DNA from: Thermoguttaceae bacterium
Lineage (GTDB): Bacteria; Planctomycetota; Planctomycetia; Pirellulales; Thermoguttaceae
Direction of reading: 5' to 3'
Assembly: GCA_017434455.1 (NCBI GenBank)
Contig: JAFRFG010000014.1
Span: 62,001 to 126,000 of the forward strand
Length of the DNA stretch: 64,000 nucleotides
Position numbers and translations under genes: made by a program. The stretch's first letter is position 1; every line of letters begins with the position of its first letter. Positions 17,500-26,859 of this stretch are shown in pieces. The notes beneath the pieces were generated by a model, which worked only from the letters and a program-made list of their open reading frames with translations, was not told the DNA's origin and ran no database searches.

Positions 17500-18507
17500 A
17501 TGCACTTGTTATGGCATCTCGAACCGCATCGCGACTATCACCTTTTCCCCCGGCTGTGCGCGTACGACAACGGGCCCGGCGATGGGTCCATCGCCCCCTC
17601 GCGCTTCCCGATCTCGGCGCTGTGCCAGCGGTACGAACGCTGGCGGCGGCGGCAAGAGCGGCCCGATCAATTCAGTCTGCACGTCTACCTCTCTCACTTC
17701 GGCGATTTTCTCCCCTCCCCCGACCTGCCGAAAGACTTCTTCGACTTCACCGTCAATATTCTCCAGCGCCGGCATCAGGCGCTGATCGAGCATCAGTGCG
17801 ACGAGCCGATCGTCCTGCTCTCCCCGGGTGTGGCCTTTAAAGAAGACTTTGACCTCGAGCGCCATTTCTGGACGGCGGAAATGTCCGGCCGGCTGACCAT
17901 CGTCAAGCCGGTCGGCCATGAGGAGATGCTCTCCGGATTGTGGGTCATCCCGTCCCGGCTGCAAAGACTCTTCTGCCAAAAGATCCCCGATCAGATCGCC
18001 CGGCGCTATCGGGGCGACGACATCCCCTACTGGCTCTCCCTGGCGAAAAACACCGTCGGCTGGATCGAAACATACGACCGGGGCCTGGAGAACCTGGTCG
18101 AACAGTACCGATCGGGGGAACTCCCCTTCCCCGAGGTTCCGATCACCGAAGAAGTTCTCACCTCCCACCCCTATCCGTCGTGGACGTGCGGGGAGTTCAC
18201 CGGCTGGATGGCGAAGCAGTCGTTCCGCTTCGCCAAGACGATGCGCTGGTGCCCCCACGAGTACATCTTGCTCGATAAGAGCAACCTCGACAAGCAGAAG
18301 GAGTATCTTCTGGCCGTCGACTACCTCCACCGCAACACATTCATCGATCAGTGGTACAGGCGTTTCCAGTTCGCTGTCCATGAGGACGGCCACAAATACT
18401 GGCACTGCGGCGGGATCGACCTGATGAACCGCACCTCGAAAGAACTCCAGCGGAGAATCTTCGAGGAAGACGGAAAAGACGAAAATGGCCGGACGATCGG
18501 CAAGTAG
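17500..18507 (+). CDS. Hypothetical protein, 335 aa
   Basis: I do not recognise this protein. It begins at an ATG preceded by AAAGGAG at good spacing. It is rich in Trp, Tyr, His and Arg, has no signal peptide or membrane segment, and looks like a globular cytoplasmic protein. Conspicuous stretches are HLEPHRDYHLFPRLCAYDNG at the N terminus, SPGVAFKEDFDLERHFW in the middle and CPHEYILLDKSNLDKQ near residue 250. The 179-bp upstream gap contains a TATACT (17388-17393) without a convincing -35. The gene stands alone between the acetyltransferase and the Rpn-like nuclease. Confidence 0.6.
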   Translation: MHLLWHLEPHRDYHLFPRLCAYDNGPGDGSIAPSRFPISALCQRYERWRRRQERPDQFSLHVYLSHFGDFLPSPDLPKDFFDFTVNILQRRHQALIEHQCDEPIVLLSPGVAFKEDFDLERHFWTAEMSGRLTIVKPVGHEEMLSGLWVIPSRLQRLFCQKIPDQIARRYRGDDIPYWLSLAKNTVGWIETYDRGLENLVEQYRSGELPFPEVPITEEVLTSHPYPSWTCGEFTGWMAKQSFRFAKTMRWCPHEYILLDKSNLDKQKEYLLAVDYLHRNTFIDQWYRRFQFAVHEDGHKYWHCGGIDLMNRTSKELQRRIFEEDGKDENGRTIGK

Positions 18508-18583
18508 CCGCTTTCCAGGTCCGCCGGGGGCGTAGCCAAAGCCGTCCCCGAACGCGATTTTATCAAAATCGACTGCAAACAAC

Positions 18584-18612
18584 TTGACATTTTCGTATCT
18601 TTGTTGAACAAT
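18584..18612 (+). promoter_or_regulatory. Promoter for the Rpn-like nuclease
   Basis: A perfect TTGACA (18584-18589), a 17-bp spacer and AACAAT (18607-18612, four of six matches to TATAAT). Transcription would begin near 18619, almost on the first ATG, which favours the later TTG start for the nuclease. Confidence 0.55.
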
Positions 18613-18622
18613 AACAAAGGGG

Positions 18623-19654
18623 ATGTCCATCCGTCAGCCAACTGTTTTCGGGAGAACTCTATTGACACAGCGAGATTTCAGCAAAGTCAATTTCCGCGAC
18701 CTTACGTTTCGGACGATAAACGACCCGATTGTGCATTACGCCTTTGGCCGATCCGGATCCGAGGAGGTTCTGACCAACTTCATCAACGCCGTACTGAGCG
18801 ATAAGGGAGAAACAACTCTTATCGAGAAGGTCACCATCAAGAACCCCTTTGATGTACGGCGTTTCAAGAACGATAAACAAATCGTCGTCGATATTCGCGC
18901 GGAAGATAAACAGGGCCGCACGTACGACGTCGAGTTTCAGGTACTCCCCCACACGTCCTTTATGGAACGGTGCCTCTATTACTGGGGAAGAATTTTTGAC
19001 AGTCAAATCGACAAAGGAACGGCCTATAATAAGCTTAGCCCGGTGATCAGCATCATCCTGACCGACTTTCAGTTGAGCGATCACCTTGAGGCGCTGCAGA
19101 CAAACATTAAAACACGGGTTCACAGCAAATTTATGATCTGTGAGCGCGATATGCCTGAGGTGGTTTTGACCGACTGCTTCCAGATGCACGTGATTCAGCT
19201 CCCAAAGACGCTCGACGCGGAATCACTGGCCGGGGTCGGTCCGGAACTGTCGCAATGGCTCAAGTACTTTGGTTTTCCGTTGAAGACAAGGGAGGAAACA
19301 ATGAGAGAGGCGATTTCACAAAACGGGGCGGTCGCGACTGCCTTCGGTGACTATGTGACTTTCCAAGAAGATCCCCAGCTTCGCGAACTGGCCAAAGAGG
19401 CCGAGCGAAACCTGAAAGACATTATGGATGAGCTTCAGGTTCGCGAGGACAAGGGGCGCACGGAGGGGAGTACGAACACCGCCATTGAAATGATCAAGCA
19501 GCTTTTCACGATGCGGTTCGGCTCGTTGGATACCACCACGGAAGAGGCCTTGAACAAGAAAGCGGAACGTTCCATCGACCAGACCGAACGCGTTCGGCTG
19601 ACCACGCTGGTAATGAACTGCGCGTCGCCGGAGGACTTCAGGCGCGATTTATAA
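18623..19654 (+). CDS. Rpn/PD-(D/E)XK transposase-family nuclease
   Basis: The 343-residue frame matches the Rpn family (PDDEXK_2, annotated as transposase or recombination-promoting nuclease). FRTINDPIVHYAFG near 29-42 is the family opening, DIRAEDKQGRTYDVEFQV near 91-108 holds the D...ExQ nuclease motif, and RCLYYWGRIFDSQI with GTAYNKLSPVISIIL follows. These proteins cleave DNA and stimulate RecA-independent recombination; copies often vary at the C terminus. The ATG at 18623 abuts AAAGGGG with no spacing. A TTG at 18662 with GGGAG about 8 nt upstream fits the promoter better and would remove 13 residues. A remnant of a second C terminus follows directly. Confidence 0.88.
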   Translation: MSIRQPTVFGRTLLTQRDFSKVNFRDLTFRTINDPIVHYAFGRSGSEEVLTNFINAVLSDKGETTLIEKVTIKNPFDVRRFKNDKQIVVDIRAEDKQGRTYDVEFQVLPHTSFMERCLYYWGRIFDSQIDKGTAYNKLSPVISIILTDFQLSDHLEALQTNIKTRVHSKFMICERDMPEVVLTDCFQMHVIQLPKTLDAESLAGVGPELSQWLKYFGFPLKTREETMREAISQNGAVATAFGDYVTFQEDPQLRELAKEAERNLKDIMDELQVREDKGRTEGSTNTAIEMIKQLFTMRFGSLDTTTEEALNKKAERSIDQTERVRLTTLVMNCASPEDFRRDL

Positions 19655-19743
19655 CGCGAAGAGCCAGCGCGGCCGAGCGCGATCGGCTCTTCGACTTGGC
19701 GATGGACTGCGCGTCTGTTGAACAGTTCCGGCGCGGTCTTTAA
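19654..19743 (+). pseudogene. C-terminal remnant of a second Rpn-like gene
   Basis: Read in frame to the TAA at 19741-19743, this stretch gives AERDRLFDLAMDCASVEQF followed by RRGL. That matches the end of the intact gene just upstream (TERVRLTTLVMNCASPEDF then RRDL), residue for residue in pattern. There is no start codon and nothing longer. It is best explained as the tail of a deleted tandem copy, or as an alternative C terminus left by recombination. Confidence 0.75.
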
Positions 19744-19775
19744 ACGGCGGCGGCACAGCCGCTTTCCCGATCCAC

Positions 19776-19807
19776 AAAAAAGGGGGGCTTTTGCCCCCCC
19801 TTTTTTT
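19776..19807. terminator. Bidirectional rho-independent terminator
   Basis: GGGGGGC (19782-19788) pairs with GCCCCCC (19793-19799) around a TTTT loop, with an A-tract before and a seven-T tract after. It separates the Rpn-like gene from the convergent aldehyde dehydrogenase gene. Confidence 0.85.
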
Positions 19808-19810
19808 AAC

Positions 19811-21223
19811 CTATCTCATAATCCCCCGCACCACCCGGAAGAACAGCTCCTTATACGGCGGGTACCTAAACGGCAAATCGAGCCACAGTCCTTTCTTGAG
19901 CACAGACTTCACCCGCGAGAAGGTATCGAACCCCGCGCGGCCGTGGTAGCTTCCCATACCGCTGGCCCCCACGCCGCCGAACGGCAGGCGGGGATTCGCC
20001 AGATGCACCACCGTATCGTTAACGCACCCGCCGCCGAAGCGCAGCGAGCCGATCACGCGCCGCTCGATTCCTTTGTCGCGGGTGAACAGGTACAGGGCCA
20101 GCGGCAGCGGCCGGGCCTGCAGACGCTCGATCACTCCCGACAGGTCGTCGAACGGAATGATCGGCAGCAGCGGCCCGAAGATCTCCTCGCGCATCGTCGG
20201 GGAGTCGAACCCCGCCGGCCCGATGAGGGTCGGCGCGATCCGCCGCTTTTCCTTCTCGCCCGTCCCCCCAAAGAGGACCGTCCCGGCGGCGCGCTCTTCG
20301 TCGATTAAAGCGATCAGCCGGTCGAAATGCCGGTCCGAGATAATCCTCGGCAGATCGCTTCCGGCCAGCGGGTCTTTGCCGTAGAGCCGAACGATCTGCT
20401 TTTTTAGCTGCTCGACCAGACCATCGAAGCATTTGCGCTGAACCAGCACGTAATCGGGCGCGACACAGGTCTGTCCGGCGTTGAGGCACTTCCCCCAGGC
20501 GATCCGCCGGGCGGCCAGCGCCAGATCGGCCGAGCCGTCGACGATCACCGGCGACTTCCCGCCCAGTTCGAGGGTCACGGGGGTGAGGTGCTTCGCCGCG
20601 GCGGCCATCACTTCTTTGCCGACCCGCTCGCTTCCGGTAAAGAAGATATGGTCGTACGGCAGGTCTAAAATTTCCCGATACCACTGCCCCGGGTCGCCGT
20701 CCCCCGCGGGGGGGACGACGGCGACATGCTCCGGCGGGAAGATATCGCCGACCATCGACTCGACCACCTTCCCGACGGCCGGGGCCAGGCGCGACGGCTT
20801 GAGCATCACGCAGTTCCCGGCCGAGACGGCCGCCGCCAGCGGCGCGGCGCACAGCTGGAACGGGTAGTTCCACGGCGCCATAATCAGCGCCACCCCGAGC
20901 GGGTCTTTATAGCGCCGGCTCACCGCGGGGAAGTGGACCATCGGCGTAATAACACGCTCGGGCTTCATCCACCGCTTTAAGTGCCGCAGGGTATAGCGGA
21001 TTTCCTCTTTCACCAGCCCGACCTCGGCGAGGTACCCTTCCATCGGCGCCTTGCCGAGGTCGCTTTTCAGCGCCTCGAGCAGTTCGTCCCGGCGCGCGGT
21101 GACCGCGTCGAGCAGCCCGCGCAGCGCTTTTTTTCGAAAGTCTATCGAGCGCGTCGCCCCCGAAAGAAAAAAGCTCCGCTGCCGCCGAAAGATCTCCTCG
21201 GCCGTCGTCTTTTCGCTGGTCAT
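19811..21223 (-). CDS. Aldehyde dehydrogenase, class 3 type
   Basis: The 470-residue protein carries the full NAD(P)-dependent aldehyde dehydrogenase signature: [10 protein letters not shown] near 115, [11 protein letters not shown], the catalytic Glu in TLELGGKSP near 217, and the catalytic Cys in [11 protein letters not shown] near 250. The C terminus contains [24 protein letters not shown]. Its length, the missing N-terminal extension and the hydrophobic/basic C-terminal tail fit the class 3, long-chain or membrane-tethered group, which oxidises aliphatic aldehydes. GGGGAGG precedes the ATG. It converges on the Rpn-like gene and is followed upstream by the recombinase gene on the same strand. 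The physiological aldehyde is unknown. Confidence 0.93.
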   Translation of the reverse strand: MTSEKTTAEEIFRRQRSFFLSGATRSIDFRKKALRGLLDAVTARRDELLEALKSDLGKAPMEGYLAEVGLVKEEIRYTLRHLKRWMKPERVITPMVHFPAVSRRYKDPLGVALIMAPWNYPFQLCAAPLAAAVSAGNCVMLKPSRLAPAVGKVVESMVGDIFPPEHVAVVPPAGDGDPGQWYREILDLPYDHIFFTGSERVGKEVMAAAAKHLTPVTLELGGKSPVIVDGSADLALAARRIAWGKCLNAGQTCVAPDYVLVQRKCFDGLVEQLKKQIVRLYGKDPLAGSDLPRIISDRHFDRLIALIDEERAAGTVLFGGTGEKEKRRIAPTLIGPAGFDSPTMREEIFGPLLPIIPFDDLSGVIERLQARPLPLALYLFTRDKGIERRVIGSLRFGGGCVNDTVVHLANPRLPFGGVGASGMGSYHGRAGFDTFSRVKSVLKKGLWLDLPFRYPPYKELFFRVVRGIMR

Positions 21224-21341
21224 CGTTCCCCTCCCCGCGGCCGGCTTTTTTCCGCCGCGCGGTTTTTATTTCAACAGTATGGCCCGTTTGATAAGTACCT
21301 ATTATCCCCGCGATAAGCGCCGTTTCAAGCCGCGCGCACGG

Positions 21342-22352
21342 TTACCCGCGGGGATGAAACTGCCGATGCAGCCCCTGCAGTTTCGTCGGGTCGACGTGGG
21401 TGTAGATCTGGGTCGTCGCGATCGACGCGTGGCCGAGCATCTCCTGAATTAACCTTAAATCGGCCCCCCCGGCCAGCAGGTGCGTCGCGAAACTGTGCCG
21501 CAGCGTGTGGGGGCTGACATGGATCGAGGCGTCGATCCGCAGCACGTACTTTTTGACCAGTTCCCAGAGCGCCTCGCGCCGCAGGGGGAACCCCCGGCGG
21601 GTGAGGAACAGCGGCCGGGCCGAGGCGGCCTCGTTCTCGCCGCCGGGAAGCCGCTCCTCACGCCGGGCCCGCGCCGCGCGGTAGGCGTTGGAACCAAGCC
21701 ACCGGTTCACCGCGGCGATCGCCTCGTGACTGAGCGGAACGATCCGCTCTTTATTCCCCTTGCCGACGCAGCGGCAGAACCGTTCGTTCAGCCGCAGGTC
21801 GCCCAGGCACAGGCCGGCGACCTCCGAGACGCGGCAGCCGGTCGCGTAGAAGAGCGAGAGGATCGCGCGGTCGCGCAGCCAATTGCGGTCGACCTGGGGA
21901 TTCGGCTCGCGCAGCAGGGCCGAGACCTGGCGCGGGGTGAGGACCGACGGCATTTTTTCCCAGAGTTTGGGCGCGTCGAGCAGATCGGCGGCGCTGGCGC
22001 GCAGATCGCCGACGCCGACCAGGTACCGGAAGAACCCCCGCAGCGAGACCACATGCCGCGCGCAGCTGGACGGCGCCAGGCCGCGATCGCTCAGCCAGCG
22101 CACGTACATCGACAGGTCGCCGATGCGCAGGTCCGACAGCGGCCGATCGCCCAGCCAGGTGAAGAAGTGCTCCAGGTCGCGGCGGTAGGCGTCCCGCGTA
22201 TTGACCGACAGCCCCCGGTCGCCGGACAGCGTCCGCAGGTAATCGTCCAGGCGCGAGCGCTGGCGCAGCAAAATCGGCTCGCGCCGGGGAACCAGATGCC
22301 TCCGGCGCGAGCTTTTGCGCAGAAACGCTTTCGGCCGCTGATCGTCTTCCAT
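21342..22352 (-). CDS. Tyrosine recombinase of the XerC/XerD type
   Basis: The 336-residue protein has the two-domain Xer layout: an N-terminal SAM-like core-binding domain (LDDYLRTLSGDRGLSVNTRDAY) and a catalytic domain. The catalytic residues are visible: Arg in ATGCRVSEVAGL, Lys in VGKGNKERIVPLS, His and Arg in SPHTLRHSFATHLL, His in LGHASIATTQIYTH, and the Tyr of QIYTH. XerC/D resolve chromosome dimers at dif. A basic N-terminal extension of about 30 residues, rich in Arg and Lys, is unusual. No phage or integron feature lies beside it, so a housekeeping role is more likely than an integrase. Whether it is XerC or XerD cannot be decided. Confidence 0.9.
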   Translation of the reverse strand: MEDDQRPKAFLRKSSRRRHLVPRREPILLRQRSRLDDYLRTLSGDRGLSVNTRDAYRRDLEHFFTWLGDRPLSDLRIGDLSMYVRWLSDRGLAPSSCARHVVSLRGFFRYLVGVGDLRASAADLLDAPKLWEKMPSVLTPRQVSALLREPNPQVDRNWLRDRAILSLFYATGCRVSEVAGLCLGDLRLNERFCRCVGKGNKERIVPLSHEAIAAVNRWLGSNAYRAARARREERLPGGENEAASARPLFLTRRGFPLRREALWELVKKYVLRIDASIHVSPHTLRHSFATHLLAGGADLRLIQEMLGHASIATTQIYTHVDPTKLQGLHRQFHPRG

Positions 22353-22661
22353 CGCCGCTTAACCTTTATTATTCATCCGCCGGGGCTTAAAATTTCGCCC
22401 GCTTCACCATAAAAAACACCCCCCGCCGGTAATATATTCTAAGCCGCCTCCCCGCCGCCGGACAGCCGCGGGGCCGGCCGAAAGAAATATTTTTCCCCGC
22501 CGCCGGCCGGTACGATTATAACGATTTATCCATCCTGCCCGACCGAAAAATTTTCACGCGCGGCGCCCCGCGTGACTCGAAATCATCTCCCGTAACGATT
22601 ACAATGGGAAATGGCGTATTCTGCGCAAGTTTTAACGCGGCGGCCCCCGCCGGAGGGAACC
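22353..22661. other. Intergenic region between divergent genes
   Basis: This 309-bp stretch separates the recombinase and YhaM-like genes. It is GC-rich with AT-rich islands. Two -10-like hexamers face the YhaM-like gene, TATAAC (22517-22522) and TACAAT (22600-22605), neither with a strong -35. No RNA gene, repeat or reading frame of note was seen. Confidence 0.45.
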
Positions 22662-23729
22662 ATGGATCAAAAGCCGAAGACCCGAGCACTCGCCGACCTG
22701 GCGAACAACCAGGAGGGGATCGTCTTCGCCGCGCTGGCCGCCAAGGACGAGGGTCACACGCGCGACGGCAAGCCGTACTACCGGCTGACATTCCAGGACG
22801 CGCGCCGCCGGGCGCAGGCGATGATCTGGCGCGATTCCCCCTTTTACGACCTATGCCGGGGGGAATGGCGGGTCGGTGATTTCTTTAAGATGCGGATACT
22901 CTATAAAGAGTCGGAATACGGCCCGAAGATCGAGATCCGTCAGATCCGCAAGGCGGTCGAGTCGGACCAGCGGGATGGGTTCTCCCCAAATCTGTGCCGC
23001 CCGGCCACGCCGGTCGACCCGTCGATCTACCTCGACGAGCTGCTGTCGCTCGCCAAGGAGCGGGTCGGCAAGGGCCCGCTGCTGACGCTGATCCAGCGGA
23101 TCTTTAAAGAGAACCGTCCGCGGCTGCTGTCGGCCCCGTCGTCGCGCAGTCATCATCATACCGTCTTCGGCGGCATGCTGCAGCATACCGTGACGGTCAC
23201 AAAGATAACCATCGCGCTGATCGACCGCTTTAAGGCCGACTACCCCGCCGGGGCAAAGCTCTTCAGCCCCCCGCTGACGGTCGCCGGCGCCATTCTGCAC
23301 GAGATCGGCAAGATCGACCAGATGCGCGGCGATACCCTTTCGCCGACGCACACCCTGGCCGGGGAGCTGATCGGCTATCCGGTTCTCGGCCGCGATATCG
23401 TCCGCCGACACGCTCAGGAGGCGAAACTCCCCCCCGAGCTGCAGCTGCGGCTGGAGCATATTTTGCTCGCGCATCCGGCTTCGCCGGAGTGGGGCGCCGC
23501 GCTGGGGGCTATGTCGCTCGAGGCGGCGATCGTTCAGCTGGCCGACTACAGCGATTCGGTTTTCGCCTCGTCGCTGCGGACGATCGCCGGCGATCACGCC
23601 TCGGGCGAATTCACCCTGGCCCGCGGCCCGCTGGGTCATCCGCTGCTGAAAGATCTCCCCCCGGCGGGCAACCCTGCCGGCACAGGCGGCAATACCAACA
23701 CGAACAATAACACGGGCAATAACCAATAA
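22662..23729 (+). CDS. YhaM-like 3'-5' exoribonuclease (OB fold plus HD domain)
   Basis: The ATG at 22662 follows GGAGGG and gives 355 residues. An N-terminal OB fold (residues 10-100, with RLTFQDARRRAQAMIW) is followed by an HD-type domain with SHHHTVFGGMLQHTVTV near 163-179 and ILHEIGKID near 213. The order is that of YhaM/Cbf1, which degrades RNA or ssDNA from the 3' end. The usual HD doublet reads HE here, a conservative change at a metal ligand that deserves attention. The last 20 residues are an Asn/Gly/Thr-rich tail. The kinase gene begins 17 bases later on the same strand. Confidence 0.83.
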   Translation: MDQKPKTRALADLANNQEGIVFAALAAKDEGHTRDGKPYYRLTFQDARRRAQAMIWRDSPFYDLCRGEWRVGDFFKMRILYKESEYGPKIEIRQIRKAVESDQRDGFSPNLCRPATPVDPSIYLDELLSLAKERVGKGPLLTLIQRIFKENRPRLLSAPSSRSHHHTVFGGMLQHTVTVTKITIALIDRFKADYPAGAKLFSPPLTVAGAILHEIGKIDQMRGDTLSPTHTLAGELIGYPVLGRDIVRRHAQEAKLPPELQLRLEHILLAHPASPEWGAALGAMSLEAAIVQLADYSDSVFASSLRTIAGDHASGEFTLARGPLGHPLLKDLPPAGNPAGTGGNTNTNNNTGNNQ

Positions 23730-23746
23730 CAGTCCTTCGGTGATTT

Positions 23747-25429
23747 ATGGCCAAATTATCGGTTGACCTCTTTCTGGAATATCTGCGCAAGAGCGAGATC
23801 ACGGACGAACAGTCGCTCAACGCGGCGCTGGAGCAAATCCTCGCCTCGGCCTCGCCCGAGGAGGCGGCCGACGCCGACTATATCGCGCAGAAGCTCATCG
23901 AGGCCGAGCTGATCACCAGCTGGCAGACGCGCCAGCTCATGAAGGGGAAGTACAAGGGTTTTTTCCTTCGTCATTATAAAATCCTCGGCCATCTCGGTTC
24001 CGGGGGAATGAGTACCGTCTACCTGGCCGAGCATACGCTCATGCAGCGGCGGGTCGCGATTAAGGTTCTCCCCAAAAAGCGGCTGAGCAACGCCGCCTAT
24101 CTGGAGCGGTTCGTACGCGAGGCGCAGGCGATCGCCTCGCTCGATCATCCGCACATCGTTCGCGCGTACGATATCGACCGGTTCGAGGACGTCCATTACA
24201 TCGTTATGGAGTACTTCGAGGGGCGGAACCTTCGTCAGATCGTCGACAGTGACGGACCGCTGTCGTACGAGGATGCGGTGAACTACATTCGCCAGGGGGC
24301 CGAGGGGCTGATTCACGCGCACCGGATCGGTATTATCCACCGCGACGTTAAGCCCGAGAACCTTCTGGCGAACGACGAGGGGCTGGTGAAGCTGCTCGAC
24401 CTGGGGCTGGCGCTTTTGGACGAGAACATCTTTACCCATTCGAACTCCTCGTCGATCGCCGACGATAAGATCCTCGGTACGGCCGACTACCTAGCGCCGG
24501 AGCAGGCGATCAACAGTCACAGCGTCGACGCCCGGGCCGATATTTACTCCCTCGGCTGTACGCTCTACTTCTGCCTGACCGGCCACGCCCCCTTCCCGAC
24601 CGGGACGATCCCCCAGCGGCTTTTAGCGCATCAGCGTCAGCAGCCGGCGAGCATTTTCGTCGACCGGCCCGACGCCCCGCAGGACTTGGTCAAGATCTGC
24701 GAGAAGATGATGGCCAAAAATCCGGACGACCGCTATCAGTCGGCGCAGGAGGTCTCGGAGGTCCTTTCGCGCTGGCTGGTCAAGCACGGGTTCGCCAGTG
24801 AGCACGACTTCGAGGGGGAGTTCCAGCTGGGCGCCGGCGACGACGCGCTGGCGGACGACGAGAACGATCTGATTTCGAACGAGCTGTCGTACCTGCGCAG
24901 CGGCCAAAGCGCGATCAACCTGGCCGATACGTCATGGCGCGCGGGGGACGGCTCGGAGATACTTTCCTCCGGCCAAAAAGACGCGGTGAATTTATTCAGC
25001 TCGGCCAGCGGCTCGGCTTCGCACGTGGGCGATTCCTCAAAGGAGCTTCTGCTGTCGCGTTCGGTCGTCTCGCAGAGCGGCCGGCTCGACCCGCTCGACC
25101 TGGCGATGAGCGAAATTCAGACCGGCAAAGAGAAACTCCCCGAGGGGGCGCAGAAGAGCGACGACCCGGCGCGGCCGCTGCCGCTGCATCGCCGCGGCCC
25201 GACCGACCGGATTCTCACCGCGCGCAATAAGCAGCGGGCGCAGAACGCCGCGCGTTCGGGCACGGCCAAGCAGGAGACGAAGAGCGAGCCGACCGGCGGT
25301 CTGTTCGCCGGCGACTGGCATAAGAAGGTTCCGTTCTGGTTCTGGGCGGTTTTCGTCGCGGGATACGTTCTGGCGACGTTTTTAGCCGGGATTCTGTTCG
25401 CGCTGCTGCTGAACCTCAATGAGCAATAA
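23747..25429 (+). CDS. Membrane-anchored Ser/Thr protein kinase (Hanks type)
   Basis: The 560-residue protein opens with an 80-residue helical domain (FLEYLRKSEIT, QKLIEAELITSWQTRQLMKGK) of the kind that precedes planctomycete kinases. The kinase domain has the glycine loop GSGGMSTVY near 87, catalytic Lys in VAIKVL, HRDVKPEN near 200, DLGLAL in place of DFG, and APEQ. After about 200 low-complexity residues, the end is one transmembrane segment (FWFWAVFVAGYVLATFLAGILF) with almost nothing beyond it. The kinase therefore faces the cytoplasm and is tail-anchored. It is followed 24 bases later by a second, divergent kinase. Confidence 0.92.
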   Translation: MAKLSVDLFLEYLRKSEITDEQSLNAALEQILASASPEEAADADYIAQKLIEAELITSWQTRQLMKGKYKGFFLRHYKILGHLGSGGMSTVYLAEHTLMQRRVAIKVLPKKRLSNAAYLERFVREAQAIASLDHPHIVRAYDIDRFEDVHYIVMEYFEGRNLRQIVDSDGPLSYEDAVNYIRQGAEGLIHAHRIGIIHRDVKPENLLANDEGLVKLLDLGLALLDENIFTHSNSSSIADDKILGTADYLAPEQAINSHSVDARADIYSLGCTLYFCLTGHAPFPTGTIPQRLLAHQRQQPASIFVDRPDAPQDLVKICEKMMAKNPDDRYQSAQEVSEVLSRWLVKHGFASEHDFEGEFQLGAGDDALADDENDLISNELSYLRSGQSAINLADTSWRAGDGSEILSSGQKDAVNLFSSASGSASHVGDSSKELLLSRSVVSQSGRLDPLDLAMSEIQTGKEKLPEGAQKSDDPARPLPLHRRGPTDRILTARNKQRAQNAARSGTAKQETKSEPTGGLFAGDWHKKVPFWFWAVFVAGYVLATFLAGILFALLLNLNEQ

Positions 25430-25453
25430 TCTTAAGTTTGAAAATATAACGTT

Positions 25454-26308
25454 ATGGCGAATCCGTTTGAAAATCAAAAAGGCCGCTATCGTCCGCTTCG
25501 TTTGGTCTACAGCGGCCAGTACGCGAAGCTCTGGAAGATGCGCGATACGCGCGAAGATGTCGACGTGGGGCTGAAGGTTCTGCTTCCGTCGGCGATGCGC
25601 GACCGCAAGCAGCGGGCGCTTTTGCGGCATGAGTTCGAGCTGGGTTCGACGCTCGATTTCCCCGGCTTGGTTCCCGCGTACGAGTGGGGGAAGGAACAGG
25701 GGTGTTATTACTACACGATGGAGTGGTTCCCCGCGCCGAGTGTGAAGGGTTTGGTTCTGCTCGGCTACGAGACGTACGCGCCGGTACTGCCGACGCTCAT
25801 TCCGATGCTGTTCGAGCCGCTGCTGGGGCTGGCCAAGGCAGGTTATGTTCATCGCGACGTTAAGCCGGACAACTACCTTTTCTCGCCCGAGAAGGGGATA
25901 CGTCTGATCGATTACGCCCTGGTGCAAAAGCGCGGCGGCTGGTGGCGGCGTTTACTGCCCAAGGGGAAGGTCACGCAGGGGACGGCGACGTACATGTCGC
26001 CGGAGCAGATACGCAAGGAGCCGCTCGACGAGCGGGCGGATCTGTACTGTTTGGGGGGGACGATTGTGGAATTGCTGACCGGGATGCCGCCGTTTTCGGG
26101 GACGAGTTTAGGCGACTTGCTCGGCAAGCATCTTTCGGGGGTAATTCCGCCGATTCTCTCGAAGAATAAGAACGTGACCGAGGAGTTCAATCAGTTTGTC
26201 CGCTCGCTTTTAGCGCCGAAGCGGGAGGATCGGCCGAGGACGGTGGCCGACGCCTACGCGGCGGTGAAGCGAATGAAGCTGTTCGTGAACCCGCCCAAGC
26301 CGGTTTGA
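25454..26308 (+). CDS. Divergent Ser/Thr kinase, possible pseudokinase
   Basis: The 284-residue protein is a kinase domain with no membrane segment. VHRDVKPDNYLF near 135 and YMSPEQIRKEPLDERADLYCLGG are typical. It departs at two sites. The nucleotide loop reads VYSGQYAKLW without the GxGxxG pattern, and the DFG triplet reads DYA (LIDYAL near 155), keeping only the Asp. The catalytic Lys candidate is in VGLKVLL. It may be weakly active or a regulator of the kinase just upstream, with which it is probably cotranscribed (24-bp gap). WWRRLLPKGK after the DYA motif is an unusual basic insertion in the activation segment. Confidence 0.85.
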   Translation: MANPFENQKGRYRPLRLVYSGQYAKLWKMRDTREDVDVGLKVLLPSAMRDRKQRALLRHEFELGSTLDFPGLVPAYEWGKEQGCYYYTMEWFPAPSVKGLVLLGYETYAPVLPTLIPMLFEPLLGLAKAGYVHRDVKPDNYLFSPEKGIRLIDYALVQKRGGWWRRLLPKGKVTQGTATYMSPEQIRKEPLDERADLYCLGGTIVELLTGMPPFSGTSLGDLLGKHLSGVIPPILSKNKNVTEEFNQFVRSLLAPKREDRPRTVADAYAAVKRMKLFVNPPKPV

Positions 26309-26334
26309 TATACTTTGCAGTGCGCTGCCCCCCA

Positions 26335-26508
26335 ATAAAGGTTTCGGAAGTACCCCCTGGCCCCGGCACTAAAGGCGGCCAGCCGATATCCCTACGGGGG
26401 GCAGCCGGGGGCCGGCCGGGAGCCCCGGCGGGCGATATGCCCATGGCTATTCTAACGGCAGCCGTTCGGCAGCGTTGCGGGCGCTGCCTCAGAAATGAGA
26501 GCGAACAA
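26335..26508 (-). repeat. REP-like element R, single copy
   Basis: This is an R unit read on the minus strand. It has the hairpin GCCGGG-AGC-CCCGGC (26415-26429), a short spacer with GATATGCCC, then GCAGCCGTTC and a second hairpin with arms GGCAGCG and CGCTGCC. It lies directly downstream of the second kinase gene. R elements occur many more times up to 58 kb and were not seen elsewhere in the window. Confidence 0.75.
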
Positions 26509-26859
26509 CGTGAGCGGTGAAGCCGCGGTGATCTTCCTACCACGTACCTTCCCCCTACGGCATCTGCGGTCAAGCGCGCCGCGCTTGCCCCCCGGGAGGG
26601 CCGCCGGAGGCAGGAAAAAGAAAAGCACACCGCACAACAAAGCCCTCCAGCCGCCCCCCGAAAAAGTCACGCCAAGAGGCCCTGTCATACGCCAACAAAG
26701 GCCGGCCAGCCGACAGGCCCCCCACGGGGCGGCTGGACGGAGCGGAAGCAGCGGCCGAAAACCGACCGGCCCCTTCACGCCGACAGACCGGCCGCGGTCT
26801 TTCGCGGTTAGTTGGAAAAGATCACCCTACCGGCCTGTGCCTCAGAAGATCCAGCGAAC
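26509..26859 (-). repeat. Element A, copy 1
   Basis: About 330 bp, GC-rich, with several internal palindromes such as CAAGCGC-GCC-GCGCTTG. It is a direct neighbour of copy 2 with a 352-bp period, and the reverse complement recurs near 45.5 and 47.9 kb. Short open frames inside are Arg/Pro-rich and unconserved, so I regard it as non-coding. Confidence 0.75.
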
